Below, piece after piece: positions 33,861 to 42,511 of a stretch of DNA of 64,000 bases. Origin of the DNA: Paenirhodobacter hankyongi. GTDB lineage: Bacteria; Pseudomonadota; Alphaproteobacteria; Rhodobacterales; Rhodobacteraceae. The notes beneath the pieces were generated by a model. That model did no database searches. It worked only from the letters and a program-made list of their open reading frames with translations, and had not been told where the DNA came from. The stretch lies in contig NZ_RCHI01000007.1 in NCBI RefSeq assembly GCF_003664585.1, positions 124,001-188,000 on the forward strand. Reading direction: 5' to 3'. A program made the position numbers and the translations under genes. The stretch's first letter is position 1. The number at the start of each line of letters is the position of its first letter.

Positions 33861-34913
33861 TCAGTTCGCGGTGAAGGACTGGCGATAGCCCTGCGCCACA
33901 AGATCGCCCATCAGCGAGCAGTCGATGCCTTTCGCCGGATCGATCTTGGTCTTCATCAGGCCAAGCTTGATCCACCACTCGTTGGTCAGCGCGACCGAGC
34001 CGGGCATCGAGCCGTTCGACAGGCCGAAGGGCGGATCGCCCGCCAGCACGCCGCAGGTGCGCGCGCTTTCGTCGAAGTCGAAGACATAGATGCCGCCGTC
34101 GAGGCTCTTGCCATTGGTGCCGATCACCGCGTTGACGTCCTCGACCGGCCATTGCAGGGTCTCGGCCATCAGCGCGTTCACCTCCTCGACATGGTCATGC
34201 CAGTAACCGCGGGCGTCCCATTCGGCCTTGAGGACGGCGAGGGCCGCGTCGCGCTTCTTCGCGATGAAGTCCTTGTTCATGTAGAGCGAGTCCATGAAGA
34301 TGCCGGTCTTCAGCATCTCGGGGTCGGTGGTGTTCACCACCGATTTCGCGCCGGGCGCGGCCTCGAGCACCTTCGAGATCCAGGGCTCGTACATGTAGGC
34401 CGCGGCCAGGTCGCCCGAGAGCATCGGCCCCACCGCCTCGTCGGCATTGAGGTTCACCCAGGTCACGTCGCCGGGCGCGATGCCCTGCCGGTCGAGCCAG
34501 AGCCCCATCAGCAGCTGCCCGATATAGGCCTGCGGCGCGGCAACCTTCTTGCCCTTCAGCGCGGCGGGGTCCATGCCGGCGGCGAGGATCACGTGATCGA
34601 CCCCGTAGGAGGGGTTGAGATAGGCGACGTTGACCTCGTTCAGCCCGGCCTCGACCGAGACCGGCACGTAATCGGCGGTGCAGCCGTAGACGTCGATCTG
34701 CCCCGCGGCGAGCGCCGCATGGCCGCCGAGCGGGTCCTCGAAATTGGTGATGTTGAGGTCGTAACCGGGCAGCAGGTTCTTCTGCCTGGCCACGTCGAGC
34801 ATGGCATAGCCGGGCCAGGACACGCACATGCCGATGTTGATGGTGTCCTTGGCCGAGGCGGTTCCGGCACTCAAGGCGGCGATGGCAGCAAAGGCGATGG
34901 TCAGCGTCTTCAT
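33861..34913 (-). CDS. ABC transporter substrate-binding protein (taurine/nitrate type)
   Basis: A 350-residue periplasmic binding protein with a Sec signal (MKTLTIAFAAIAALSAGTAS, cleavage near ASA). The NMT1/TauA-like fold continues with INIGMCVSWPGYAMLDVA. It is first in the leftward operon and faces a TetR gene across 172 bases. The start at 34913 has AGGGAGCCC upstream. The leader between 34914 and about 34990 reads as a His-rich string in one frame (HHHSHDHHSRHH), probably by chance of CAC/CAT repeats. Confidence 0.9.
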   Translation of the reverse strand: MKTLTIAFAAIAALSAGTASAKDTINIGMCVSWPGYAMLDVARQKNLLPGYDLNITNFEDPLGGHAALAAGQIDVYGCTADYVPVSVEAGLNEVNVAYLNPSYGVDHVILAAGMDPAALKGKKVAAPQAYIGQLLMGLWLDRQGIAPGDVTWVNLNADEAVGPMLSGDLAAAYMYEPWISKVLEAAPGAKSVVNTTDPEMLKTGIFMDSLYMNKDFIAKKRDAALAVLKAEWDARGYWHDHVEEVNALMAETLQWPVEDVNAVIGTNGKSLDGGIYVFDFDESARTCGVLAGDPPFGLSNGSMPGSVALTNEWWIKLGLMKTKIDPAKGIDCSLMGDLVAQGYRQSFTAN

Positions 34914-35085
34914 CGTGGGGCTCCCTGACGGTCGTCGTTTTTCTTGGTGATGTCGTGAGTGGTGGTCGTGCGAGTGATGGTGGTCTTGCAAAAATTCATA
35001 CGTGGCAAAATTCTTTAGTCAATAAAAAATTTGAGACGATAAATTGTTTGTTGCAATTCCCGCCCCGAGACGAAATGATGCCGCC
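34914..35085. promoter_or_regulatory. AT-rich divergent promoter region between importer operon and tetR
   Basis: A 172-base intergenic region, AT-rich around 34985-35060, unlike the rest of the window. It must hold both divergent promoters. A weak inverted repeat TCAA-N8-TTGA (around 35019-35034) is a candidate operator for the adjacent TetR protein; I see no longer symmetric site. Confidence 0.45.
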
Positions 35086-35721
35086 ATGACGGAACAACAG
35101 CCCACCAGCCTGCGCGAGCGGCAGAAGGAAGACCGCAAGGCGCGCATCATCGCCGCCGCCAAGAGCCTGTTTCTCGAGGCCGGTCTTGAAAAGATCACCA
35201 TGGAGGCGATCGCCGAGATCGCCGGCGTCTCCAGTGTCACCGTGCACAATTACTATGGCACGAAATCGGGGGTGCTGCTGGCACTTGTGGCGGAAAGCGA
35301 CCGCGAGCTGCTGGCGACGCTCGAGCGCGGGTTGCGCGCGCGGGGCGAGACCCTGACCGACCGCGTCCTCGGCTTCTTCGAGATCGTCTGCCGCCACACC
35401 CAGACCCATCTCGACAAGGCGATCTGGCGGCAGGTGATCGCGGCCTCGGTCTCGGGCACCGAACCGCGCTTCGGCAAGCTCTATCACGAGCTCGACAACC
35501 GTCTGGCCTCGGTGCTGATCCGCGAAGTCGAGCGCATGGTCGGGGCGGGGATTCTGCCGGAAACGGTCGATCCGGCGCATTTGGGCTGGGCGCTGTTCAA
35601 CCTGCAGAACGCCCGCTTCATCGAGTTCATCGCGGCCGATGGCAGCAGTTGCGAGGCCGGGCTCCAGCACCTGCGCAACGATCTGAATGCGCTGATGCCG
35701 GGCGGGTTTCCGGGGCGCTGA
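35086..35721 (+). CDS. TetR/AcrR family transcriptional regulator
   Basis: A 211-residue TetR-type protein. The N-terminal DNA-binding domain spans about 15-65 (IIAAAKSLFLEAGLEKITME, then VSSVTVHNYYGTKSGVL) and the C-terminal ligand domain carries the dimer helices. Transcribed away from the ABC/SDR/creatininase operon, it is its likely regulator. The start at 35086 is the first ATG in frame; a TTG at 35044 would extend it by 14 residues. Confidence 0.9.
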   Translation: MTEQQPTSLRERQKEDRKARIIAAAKSLFLEAGLEKITMEAIAEIAGVSSVTVHNYYGTKSGVLLALVAESDRELLATLERGLRARGETLTDRVLGFFEIVCRHTQTHLDKAIWRQVIAASVSGTEPRFGKLYHELDNRLASVLIREVERMVGAGILPETVDPAHLGWALFNLQNARFIEFIAADGSSCEAGLQHLRNDLNALMPGGFPGR

Positions 35722-35724
35722 GGC

Positions 35725-36711
35725 TCAGCCTTCGGCAAAGACCTCGCCCGGGCGGAAGGCGCGGAACCGCTCGGGCGCGATGCCGGCCGTGGCAAGCGCC
35801 GCGGCAAGCAGCTCGGCCGGTTCCTCGCGCGGCTCGTCGGTCAGCTGGAAGGTGCCCCAGTGAAAGCCAAGCGCCGCGCGCGCGCCGATGTCGCGAAAGA
35901 CCTGCACCGCCTCGTCGGGCGCGATGTGCTGCGCGGCCATGAACCAGCGCGGCGCATAGGCGCCGATCGGGATCAGCGCGATGTCGGGGGCGCCGTGGCG
36001 GGCGCGGATGGCGCGGAAGATCGCGCCGTCGCCATAGCCCGTGTCGCCCGCGAACCACAGCCGCGCCGCGGGGCTGTCGATCCAGAACCCGCACCACAGC
36101 GCCCGCCGCCGGTCGCCGAGCCCGCGCGCCGACCAGTGGTTCGCCGGCGTCAGCGTCGCGGCGATGCCGGGGGCGAGGGGCACCTCCCCGTGCCAGTCGG
36201 CGGTGACGATCCGCGCCCCCGTCACCGCGCGCCGCACCGTCGCATCGGTGCCGAGCGGCATCACCATCAGCGGCCGGTGCCGCGCCTGCAGCCGGCGCAG
36301 CGTGGCGATGTCGAGGTGGTCATAGTGGTTGTGGCTGAGCAGCACCGCGTCGATCGGCGGCAGCCGGTCGAAGTCGATCCCCGGCGCGGTGACACGGCGC
36401 GGGCCGATCAGCCGCGAGGGGCTGGCGCGTTCGGACCAGACCGGATCGGTGAGCAGGTTCACCCCGGCCACCTGAATCAGCATCGTCGCATGGCCGACCA
36501 TGGTGACCCGCGCGGGGCCCGATCGGGCCGGCGGCACGGCGGGTGTCACCGCCACCCGTTTCGGCCAGGGCGCGCGGTTGCCCTCGCGCTGCCAGCGCAG
36601 GATCTCGCGCAGGCTGCGGTCGGGCGAGGGCTGGTCCGGCGCGAAGAAGCGCGTGCCGTCGAAATGGTCGCTGACGGGGCCGGCATAGGGGCGGGAGCGG
36701 AGCATGGTCAT
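35725..36711 (-). CDS. Metallo-beta-lactamase-fold hydrolase (NAPE-PLD/UlaG-like)
   Basis: A 328-residue MBL-fold protein. The zinc motif SHNHYDHLD gives H-x-H-x-D-H, a second His lies in TPANHWSARG, and FAGDTGYGDG supplies the bridging Asp. These features are typical of the outer-membrane/cytosolic NAPE-PLD-like group. The start at 36711 has CGGAGGACG just upstream. It converges on tetR with 3 bases between, and its role relative to the creatininase operon is unclear. Confidence 0.88.
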   Translation of the reverse strand: MTMLRSRPYAGPVSDHFDGTRFFAPDQPSPDRSLREILRWQREGNRAPWPKRVAVTPAVPPARSGPARVTMVGHATMLIQVAGVNLLTDPVWSERASPSRLIGPRRVTAPGIDFDRLPPIDAVLLSHNHYDHLDIATLRRLQARHRPLMVMPLGTDATVRRAVTGARIVTADWHGEVPLAPGIAATLTPANHWSARGLGDRRRALWCGFWIDSPAARLWFAGDTGYGDGAIFRAIRARHGAPDIALIPIGAYAPRWFMAAQHIAPDEAVQVFRDIGARAALGFHWGTFQLTDEPREEPAELLAAALATAGIAPERFRAFRPGEVFAEG

Positions 36712-37044
36712 CGTCCTCCGGGCGCGGATGCGTCCCCTTCAGATGGACGGCGCGGGCCGCGCTGTCCAGCCCCGGCTGCCGGTCGGTCATCTCGGGCGAA
36801 AAATCATTCCGTTCCGGAATGAGGTCGGGTCCAATCCGAATTGGCGTTTCGCGGTGCCGCGCGGCAGTCTTGGCGCATCGGGCGACGGCGCCCGACCTCG
36901 GGCCTGGTCCCGGTTTCCCCGCTCCGGATGTGCTGCCGGTCAGGTCGCGGACAGCTGTCCGCGGGCCCGGGGAAGCTGGTGCGCCGGCCTTGCCCGCGCC
37001 CGGCGGTTCCGGGCCTGAACGGATTGTCGAGGACGAGACCGAAG
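36712..37044. promoter_or_regulatory. Divergent intergenic region with two short palindromes
   Basis: This 333-base region separates the divergent MBL hydrolase and FAD oxidoreductase genes. CATTCCG-TTC-CGGAATG (36805-36821) and CCAAT-CCGA-ATTGG (36831-36844) lie 10 bases apart, as paired operator half-sites often do. No gene is supported here; the in-frame extension upstream of 37045 has no conserved start. Confidence 0.45.
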
Positions 37045-38250
37045 ATGCGTGAACAGTATGATGTCGTGATCGTGGGCGGGGCCGTGATGGGCGCCTGCAC
37101 CGCCTACTGGCTGGCGTCGAACCCGGACTTCGACGGCACGGTGCTGGTGGTCGAGCGTGACCCGAGCTATGCCACCGCCTCGACCGCGCTTTCGGCCTCG
37201 GGCATCCGGGTGCAGTTCTCGAACCGCGCGAATGTCGAGATCGGCCTCTTCGGTCATGACTTCATCCGCGATTTCCCCGACCTGATGGAGGTCGAGGGCG
37301 ACCGGCCCAGCCTTGGCTATCACCCGGGCGGATATCTCTTCATCGCCAATACCGACGATCAGGTCCGCATCCTGCGCGAGAACCATGCCGTGCAGCGCGC
37401 CGCCGGTGCCGAGGTCGAGCTGTGGGATGCCGACAAGCTGAAATGGGCCTTCCCGCATCTGAACACCGAGGACGTGCTGCTGGCCTCCTATGGGCTGAGC
37501 GGCGAGGGCTGGTTCGACAACACCGGGATCATGGCGGGAGCCCGGCGCAAGGCGCGCGCGCTCGGCGTCGATTTCGTCGCCGACGAGGTCGTGGCGATCG
37601 CGCGCGAGGGCAACCGGGTGACCGGCGTCACGCTGAAATCGGGGGCGAGCGTCGGCGCCGGCACGATCGTCAACGCCGCCGGGCCGCGCGGCGGGCGTGT
37701 GGCGCGCATGGCCGGGCTCGATCTGCCGGTCGAGCCGCGCAAGCGCACGCTCTTCGTCTTCGACGCGGCGGGCACGCCCGAGGGCAGCGCACGGGTGAAC
37801 GATGGCCGGCTGCCGCTGATGGTCGATCCGACCGGCGTCTGGTGCCGGCCCGAGGGGCGTTTCTTCATCGCCGGCGGCGTGCCCGAGAACGACCTGCCGC
37901 CCGATTACGACGATTTCGACCCTGACCACCCGGAATGGGAAGAGCAGATCTGGCCGGCGCTGGCCGAACGCTCGCCGAATTTCGAGGCGCTGAAGCTCGT
38001 GCGCTTCTGGGCCGGGCATTACGATTACAACACCTTCGACCAGAACGGCATCGTCGGCCGCCATCCCGAGGTGACGAATTTCATCTTCCAGAACGGCTTT
38101 TCCGGGCACGGGTTGCAGCAGGGCCCGGCGGTCGGCCGCGCGGTGATGGAACTCATCACCTATGGCGGCTATCGCAGCATCGACCTGAGCGACATGCGGT
38201 TCGAGCGCATCGCCGAGGGCCGGCCCTTCCTCGAGCAGGCGATCGTCTGA
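37045..38250 (+). CDS. FAD-dependent oxidoreductase (DadA/sarcosine oxidase-like)
   Basis: A 401-residue DAO-family flavoprotein: the FAD motif VVIVGGAVMGACTAYWLA near 7-24, the ERD ribose-binding acid after VLVVE, and the C-terminal FAD contact NGFSGHGLQQGPAVG. It resembles FOXRED1/sarcosine oxidase-type enzymes that oxidise N-methyl amines or amino acids. Close to a creatininase/ureohydrolase operon, sarcosine is a reasonable but untested substrate. The start at 37045 follows GAGGACGAGACC. Confidence 0.87.
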   Translation: MREQYDVVIVGGAVMGACTAYWLASNPDFDGTVLVVERDPSYATASTALSASGIRVQFSNRANVEIGLFGHDFIRDFPDLMEVEGDRPSLGYHPGGYLFIANTDDQVRILRENHAVQRAAGAEVELWDADKLKWAFPHLNTEDVLLASYGLSGEGWFDNTGIMAGARRKARALGVDFVADEVVAIAREGNRVTGVTLKSGASVGAGTIVNAAGPRGGRVARMAGLDLPVEPRKRTLFVFDAAGTPEGSARVNDGRLPLMVDPTGVWCRPEGRFFIAGGVPENDLPPDYDDFDPDHPEWEEQIWPALAERSPNFEALKLVRFWAGHYDYNTFDQNGIVGRHPEVTNFIFQNGFSGHGLQQGPAVGRAVMELITYGGYRSIDLSDMRFERIAEGRPFLEQAIV

Positions 38251-38278
38251 GCGGGCGTGGCGGGGTGGGGCGCGGCGG

Positions 38279-39166
38279 TCAGCCGGTCAGCCCCGCCCGA
38301 AGCGCCGCGATCACCTCGCGCAGCCCCGCGGTCAGCCGCTTGTCGCGGCGCAGCACCAGCCCGAGGCGGCGGCACAGTCGCGGCTCGAGCGGCACCGAGC
38401 CGAGCCCGCCTGCCTTTCCGGGCCGCACCGAGGAGGCGGGCAGTACCGACCAGCCGAGCCCCGCGCCGACGATCTCCTTGATCGCCTCGACGCTGCCAAG
38501 CTCCATCACCGGCTTCGGCTGCAGCCCGGCCGCGGCGAACCAGCCGTCGATCAGCAGCCGGGTGTGGCCCGCATCCTCGTAAAGCACCAGCGGCCGGGCG
38601 GCGAGGGCCGCCGCGGTGATCGGCCCCACGGGCGCCTCGGTGGCGGGACAGACCGCGACCAGATCCTCCTCGAAGATCGGCGTGACCTCGAGCGAGCGGC
38701 CCGGCGCGGGCAGGGTCACAAGGCCGAGATCGAGGGTGTTCTCCTCGACCAGACGGCGGATCTCGGGGCTGTTGCCGGTGCGCACGGTGCAGTCGAGCCC
38801 GGGCATCTCCCGCTTCAGCGCGCCGAGGATCGGCGGCAGCAGGTAGATGCAGGCGGTGGCGCCGGTGCCGATCCGCACCCGCCCGGCGCGGCCGGCGCGG
38901 AAGGGCTGCACCGCCTCCTGCATCGCCTCGACCTCGTCGCGGATCCGGCCCGCACCGGCCAGCACCACCCGCCCGGCCTCGGTCGGACGCATGTGGCGGC
39001 CGCTGCGCTCGATCAGCCGCACGCCGAAGAAGGTCTCGAGCGCGCGGATCTGCTGGCTCACCGCGGGTTGCGAGAGCGCTTCCTTCTCGGCCGCGGCCGA
39101 GAAACTGCCAAGCTCGGCCACATCCGCAAGCAGGTCGAGATGGCGCAGGGTCAGGGTATTCTTCAA
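38279..39166 (-). CDS. LysR family transcriptional regulator
   Basis: A 295-residue LysR protein with helix-turn-helix at about 10-60 (LGSFSAAAEKEALSQPAVSQ) and the usual effector-binding domain. I place the start at the TTG at 39166 (KNTLTLRHLDLLADV follows). It has AAGGAA at a good distance, gives the family N terminus, and leaves the palindrome 39174-39190 just upstream. ATGs at 39187 and 39196 are possible and would put that palindrome inside the gene. It diverges from a GNAT gene, its probable target. Confidence 0.85.
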   Translation of the reverse strand: MKNTLTLRHLDLLADVAELGSFSAAAEKEALSQPAVSQQIRALETFFGVRLIERSGRHMRPTEAGRVVLAGAGRIRDEVEAMQEAVQPFRAGRAGRVRIGTGATACIYLLPPILGALKREMPGLDCTVRTGNSPEIRRLVEENTLDLGLVTLPAPGRSLEVTPIFEEDLVAVCPATEAPVGPITAAALAARPLVLYEDAGHTRLLIDGWFAAAGLQPKPVMELGSVEAIKEIVGAGLGWSVLPASSVRPGKAGGLGSVPLEPRLCRRLGLVLRRDKRLTAGLREVIAALRAGLTG

Positions 39167-39173
39167 GGTTTTC

Positions 39174-39190
39174 CTTATCGATTGCATAAG
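39174..39190. promoter_or_regulatory. LysR-type box CTTAT-N7-ATAAG
   Basis: CTTATCGATTGCATAAG is a perfect 5-bp-arm palindrome of the T-N11-A type bound by LysR proteins. It overlaps or directly precedes the lysR start and lies about 70 bases from the divergent acetyltransferase start. Confidence 0.55.
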
Positions 39191-39256
39191 AAGCATAGCA
39201 TTTCCTTTTGCAATCCGGAATGCCATCCTGCCCGCGACATCCTTGCGGAGCAGAGC

Positions 39257-39796
39257 ATGAGCGACGCCTTTCCCCTGACCTTGCGGCCCTGCCGGGCCGA
39301 TGACCTTCCCGCCATCCAGGCGATCTATGCCGAGGCGGTGCGCTTCGGCACCGCAAGCTTCGAGCTCGATCCTCCGGATCTGACCGAGATGCAGGCGCGC
39401 TGGCAGAAGGTGGTCACCGCCGGTTTCCCCTATCTGGTCGCGCTGCGGCAGGGCGCGGTTGTCGGCTATGCCTATGCCGGCGCCTACCGGCCGCGCCCGG
39501 CCTATCGCGGCACGGTCGAGAATTCGGTCTATGTCGCGCCGGCGGCGCAGGGGCTCGGCGTCGGCCGGGCGCTGATCCGGGCGCTGATCGCCGAGTGCAC
39601 CGCGGCGGGGTTTCGCCAGATGGTCGCGGTGATCGGCGATAGCGCCAATGCCGCCTCGATCGGGCTGCACCGCGCGATGGGGTTCGAGCCGGTCGGCACG
39701 CTGCGCTCGGTCGGCTGGAAGCACGGGCGCTGGCTTGATTCCGTGCTGATGCAGCGCCCGCTCGGCCCGGGCGATGACACCCCCTTCGAGGGCTAG
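39257..39796 (+). CDS. GNAT N-acetyltransferase (phosphinothricin acetyltransferase-like)
   Basis: A 179-residue GNAT protein of the Pat/Bar/YwnH group, which transfers acetyl from CoA to amino groups of small molecules such as methionine sulfoximine or phosphinothricin. The acetyl-CoA loop reads QGLGVGRALI (about 97-106), preceded by NSVYVAPAA. The start at 39257 has CGGAGCAGAGC before it. Its stop is 2 bases from the MFS start, suggesting co-transcription. Confidence 0.88.
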   Translation: MSDAFPLTLRPCRADDLPAIQAIYAEAVRFGTASFELDPPDLTEMQARWQKVVTAGFPYLVALRQGAVVGYAYAGAYRPRPAYRGTVENSVYVAPAAQGLGVGRALIRALIAECTAAGFRQMVAVIGDSANAASIGLHRAMGFEPVGTLRSVGWKHGRWLDSVLMQRPLGPGDDTPFEG

Positions 39797-39798
39797 CG

Positions 39799-40962
39799 AT
39801 GCTGCCCCGCCGCACCGTCGCCGCGGTCGGGCTGAGCCAGCTGGTGAACTGGGGCCTGTCCTATTACGCGCTTGGCGTCTTCGGCCCCTCGATCGCGGCC
39901 GAGCCGGGCTTTGGGCCCGCGCTTGCCTATGGCGGCTTCTCGCTGGCGCTTGCGGTGATGGGGCTCAGCTCGGCCGCGCTTGGCCGCGCGGTCGACCGCC
40001 ACGGCGGGCGGGCGGTGATGAGCGCGGGCTCGCTGCTGCTGGCGCTTGGCTGTGCGATGCTGGCCGTGGCGCCGGGGGCGGGGCTGTATCTGGCCGGCTG
40101 GGTCGTTCTCGGGCTCGGCATGCGGATGTGCCTTTACGAGGCGGCCTTCGCGGCGCTGGTGCAGGCCGGGGGCAGCGCCGCGCGGCCGGCGCTGTCGCAG
40201 ATCACCTTGCTGGGCGGGCTCGCCTCCAGCCTGTTCTGGCCGCTCGGGGCCTTCCTCGAGGGCGCGCTTGGCTGGCGCGGGGCGCTGCTTGTCTATGCCG
40301 CGATCGCGCTTTCCATGCTGCCGCTTTACCGGCTGCTGCCGGCGGCGGGGCAGGGCGGGGGCGGCACTGCCGCGCCGCGCCGCGCGACGATCCCGCCCGA
40401 GACGCGCGCCGCCGCCATCCTTTTCGCCGCCATCGTCGCCGCCACCGCCTTCCTCAGCTCGGGCCTCTCGGCGCATCTGATCGCGCTGCTGACCGGGCGG
40501 GGGATCGACCCGGAAGGCGCCGTCGCCCTTGCCGCCCTGCCCGGGATCGCGCAATCGGCGGCGCGGCTGCTCGAGATCGTGCTTGGCCGCCGGCTCGATC
40601 CACGGGCGCTGGCGCTGGTCGCGGCAGGGATCCTGACGCTTGGCATGGCGGCGGGGCCGGCGATCGCCGGGGCAGGGCCCGTGGCGGTGCTCTTCGTGCT
40701 CGCCTATGGCGCCGGCAACGGGCTCCTGACCATCGCGCGCGGCAGCCTGCCGCTGGTACTGTTCCCGGTCGCCGATTACGCGGTGATCGCCGGGCGGCTG
40801 ATCGGCCCGTCCTTCTATGCCGCGGCCGCCGCGCCGCTGATCTACGCGACGCTGATCGCGCGGGCCGGCCCCGGTGCCGCGCTGGGACTGAGCCTTGCGC
40901 TCGCGCTTGTCGCCGCGGCCGCGGCCGCCATGCTGTTCCTGCGCCGGCCCGCGCCGCTCTGA
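39799..40962 (+). CDS. MFS transporter
   Basis: A 387-residue major facilitator with about twelve hydrophobic segments. It begins RTVAAVGLSQLVNWGLSYYALG, and the loop between helices 2 and 3 is GRAVDRHGGR, the family signature. It is coupled to the acetyltransferase gene, so export of the acetylated compound, or drug efflux, is plausible. Substrate unknown. Confidence 0.88.
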   Translation: MLPRRTVAAVGLSQLVNWGLSYYALGVFGPSIAAEPGFGPALAYGGFSLALAVMGLSSAALGRAVDRHGGRAVMSAGSLLLALGCAMLAVAPGAGLYLAGWVVLGLGMRMCLYEAAFAALVQAGGSAARPALSQITLLGGLASSLFWPLGAFLEGALGWRGALLVYAAIALSMLPLYRLLPAAGQGGGGTAAPRRATIPPETRAAAILFAAIVAATAFLSSGLSAHLIALLTGRGIDPEGAVALAALPGIAQSAARLLEIVLGRRLDPRALALVAAGILTLGMAAGPAIAGAGPVAVLFVLAYGAGNGLLTIARGSLPLVLFPVADYAVIAGRLIGPSFYAAAAAPLIYATLIARAGPGAALGLSLALALVAAAAAAMLFLRRPAPL

Positions 40963-40992
40963 CCCCGGCGCGGAAAATCCCAGCACCCCCTG

Positions 40993-41021
40993 TTGACAGC
41001 CCGCCCGTTCGGTCGCATGGT
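40993..41021 (+). promoter_or_regulatory. Candidate promoter of the thi operon
   Basis: TTGACA at 40993-40998 is a perfect -35 hexamer. A poor -10 (CATGGT, 41016-41021) follows after 17 bases. Transcription from here would enter the TPP riboswitch at about 41028. Confidence 0.45.
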
Positions 41022-41029
41022 CACGCCCG

Positions 41030-41120
41030 TAACCAGGGGTGCTCCAGATCCGGGGCTGAGATGCGCGAGGACCGCGCGGACCCTTCAAAGCTGATCCGGG
41101 TAATGCCGGCGGAGCGAGGG
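41030..41120 (+). ncRNA. TPP riboswitch (THI element)
   Basis: All conserved pieces are present in order: ACCAGGGGTGCTCC, then GGGGCTGAGATG (the pyrimidine-sensing CUGAGA), then ACCCTT, then CTGATCCGGGTAATGCCGG and CGGAGCGAGGG. The element ends 4 bases before the ykoF start, so the ribosome-binding GAGGG is part of, or next to, the 3' stem. Control is most likely at translation initiation: bound TPP hides the ribosome site. Confidence 0.95.
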
Positions 41121-41124
41121 CATC

Positions 41125-41736
41125 ATGTTCATCGGCGCGCAAGTGTCGCTTTATCCGATGACGTCGGAATTCATCCGGGTCATCCTGTCGGGCCTCGAGG
41201 CCCTCACCCCCTATCGCGACAGCCTGCGGATCGAGACCGACGACATCTCGACCCTGATGGTCGGCGCGCCCGGGCCGCTCTTCGATGCGGTGCGCGACCT
41301 CTTCGCCCGCACCGCGCAGGACCCCGCGCATGTGACGATGCATGTCACCTTCTCCCGCGGCTGCCCGGGCGAGCCCGACGAGCCCGCCTGCCGCTGCGAG
41401 ACATTGACCCGCGCGCAGGGCACGCCCTTGGCGCAGCGCCAGGCCGAGGCCCTGGCCGCGGTGCAGGCGGCGCCGGTGCTGGGCGTCGAGATCGACGTGC
41501 AATTCTCGCTCTACGTGCTCGGACAGGACCGGCACATGGACGAGATCTATGGCTGCATCGACGTCCTCAAGGCCTCGGGCACCTTCCTGCGCTCGAAGAA
41601 TTTCTGCACCCGGCTGCGCGGCGACGCGGGCGCCGTGTTCGAGACGGTGCGCCAGGCCTTCCTGCGATTCGGTCCGGCCGAGGGGCATGTGACGATCGAC
41701 CTGACGGCCTCGGCCAATAGCCCCAGCCCGCGCTGA
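41125..41736 (+). CDS. ykoF: YkoF family HMP/thiamine-binding protein
   Basis: A 203-residue protein with the tandem YkoF domain: GAQVSLYPMTSEFIRVILSG in the first half and VEIDVQFSLYVLGQDRHMDE in the second. In Bacillus YkoF binds thiamine or its hydroxymethylpyrimidine part inside the cell. Here it is first gene behind the riboswitch and precedes an ABC importer of the ThiXYZ type. No signal peptide is seen. Confidence 0.9.
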   Translation: MFIGAQVSLYPMTSEFIRVILSGLEALTPYRDSLRIETDDISTLMVGAPGPLFDAVRDLFARTAQDPAHVTMHVTFSRGCPGEPDEPACRCETLTRAQGTPLAQRQAEALAAVQAAPVLGVEIDVQFSLYVLGQDRHMDEIYGCIDVLKASGTFLRSKNFCTRLRGDAGAVFETVRQAFLRFGPAEGHVTIDLTASANSPSPR

Positions 41737-41758
41737 GCCCGGACCGGAGGTTCTGCCG

Positions 41759-42511
41759 ATGCTGTCGCGTGCGCTGCCGCCGCTGATCGTTGCTGCCTGC
41801 CTGCTGGCGGGCTGGGAGGCCTATTGCCGGCTGGCCGGGGTCTCGCCCCTGATCCTGCCCGCGCCCTCGGCGGTGCTGCGCGCGCTGGTTCTGAACCGCG
41901 CCGAGATCGCCGTCCATGCCGGTGCCACGCTGCAGGTCGCGGCGATCGGCTTTTCCGCCTCGGTCGCGGTGGCGCTTGCGGTCTCGGTGGCGCTCCACTT
42001 CCTGCCGCGGGCCGAGCGCGCGCTGATGCCGCTCTTCGTCGCCAGCCAGACCGTGCCGCTCGTTGCGCTCGCGCCGCTGATGATCCTGTGGTTCGGCTTC
42101 GGGCTGCTGCCGAAGGTGCTCTTGGTGATCCTCGTCACCTTCTTCCCGATGCTGCTGACGCTGCTTGCGGGCTATCGCCAGACCCCGCCCGCGTTGCGCG
42201 AGCTCTTGGCCTCGATGGGGGCGGGGCGGGGGCAGGTGTTCCTGCGCGCCTGCCTGCCCGCGGCGCGGCCGTCGTTCCTGTCCGGGCTCAGGGTCTCGGC
42301 GACCTATGCGATCGTGGCGACGATCTTTGCCGAATATGCCGGGGCGCGGCGGGGGCTGGGCATCTACATCCTGCAGGCGAAGAACACCTTCCGCCCCGAT
42401 CTCGTGCTGGCGGCGGTGCTGGTCTCGGCGGGGCTGACGCTGGCGCTGCTCGCGCTGATCGGTGGTCTGGCCCGGCTGACGGCCCGCGGGCCGGAGGCGC
42501 GCCATGACTGA
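41759..42511 (+). CDS. thiX: ABC transporter permease for thiamine precursor
   Basis: A 250-residue permease with about six membrane segments and the EAA-like loop LASMGAGRGQVFLRACLPAA (core ASMGAGR...LP). It belongs to the ThiX/SsuC group. With ThiZ and ThiY it would import formylaminopyrimidine or HMP-like precursors. The gene starts 22 bases after ykoF and overlaps thiZ by 8 bases. Confidence 0.9.
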   Translation: MLSRALPPLIVAACLLAGWEAYCRLAGVSPLILPAPSAVLRALVLNRAEIAVHAGATLQVAAIGFSASVAVALAVSVALHFLPRAERALMPLFVASQTVPLVALAPLMILWFGFGLLPKVLLVILVTFFPMLLTLLAGYRQTPPALRELLASMGAGRGQVFLRACLPAARPSFLSGLRVSATYAIVATIFAEYAGARRGLGIYILQAKNTFRPDLVLAAVLVSAGLTLALLALIGGLARLTARGPEARHD

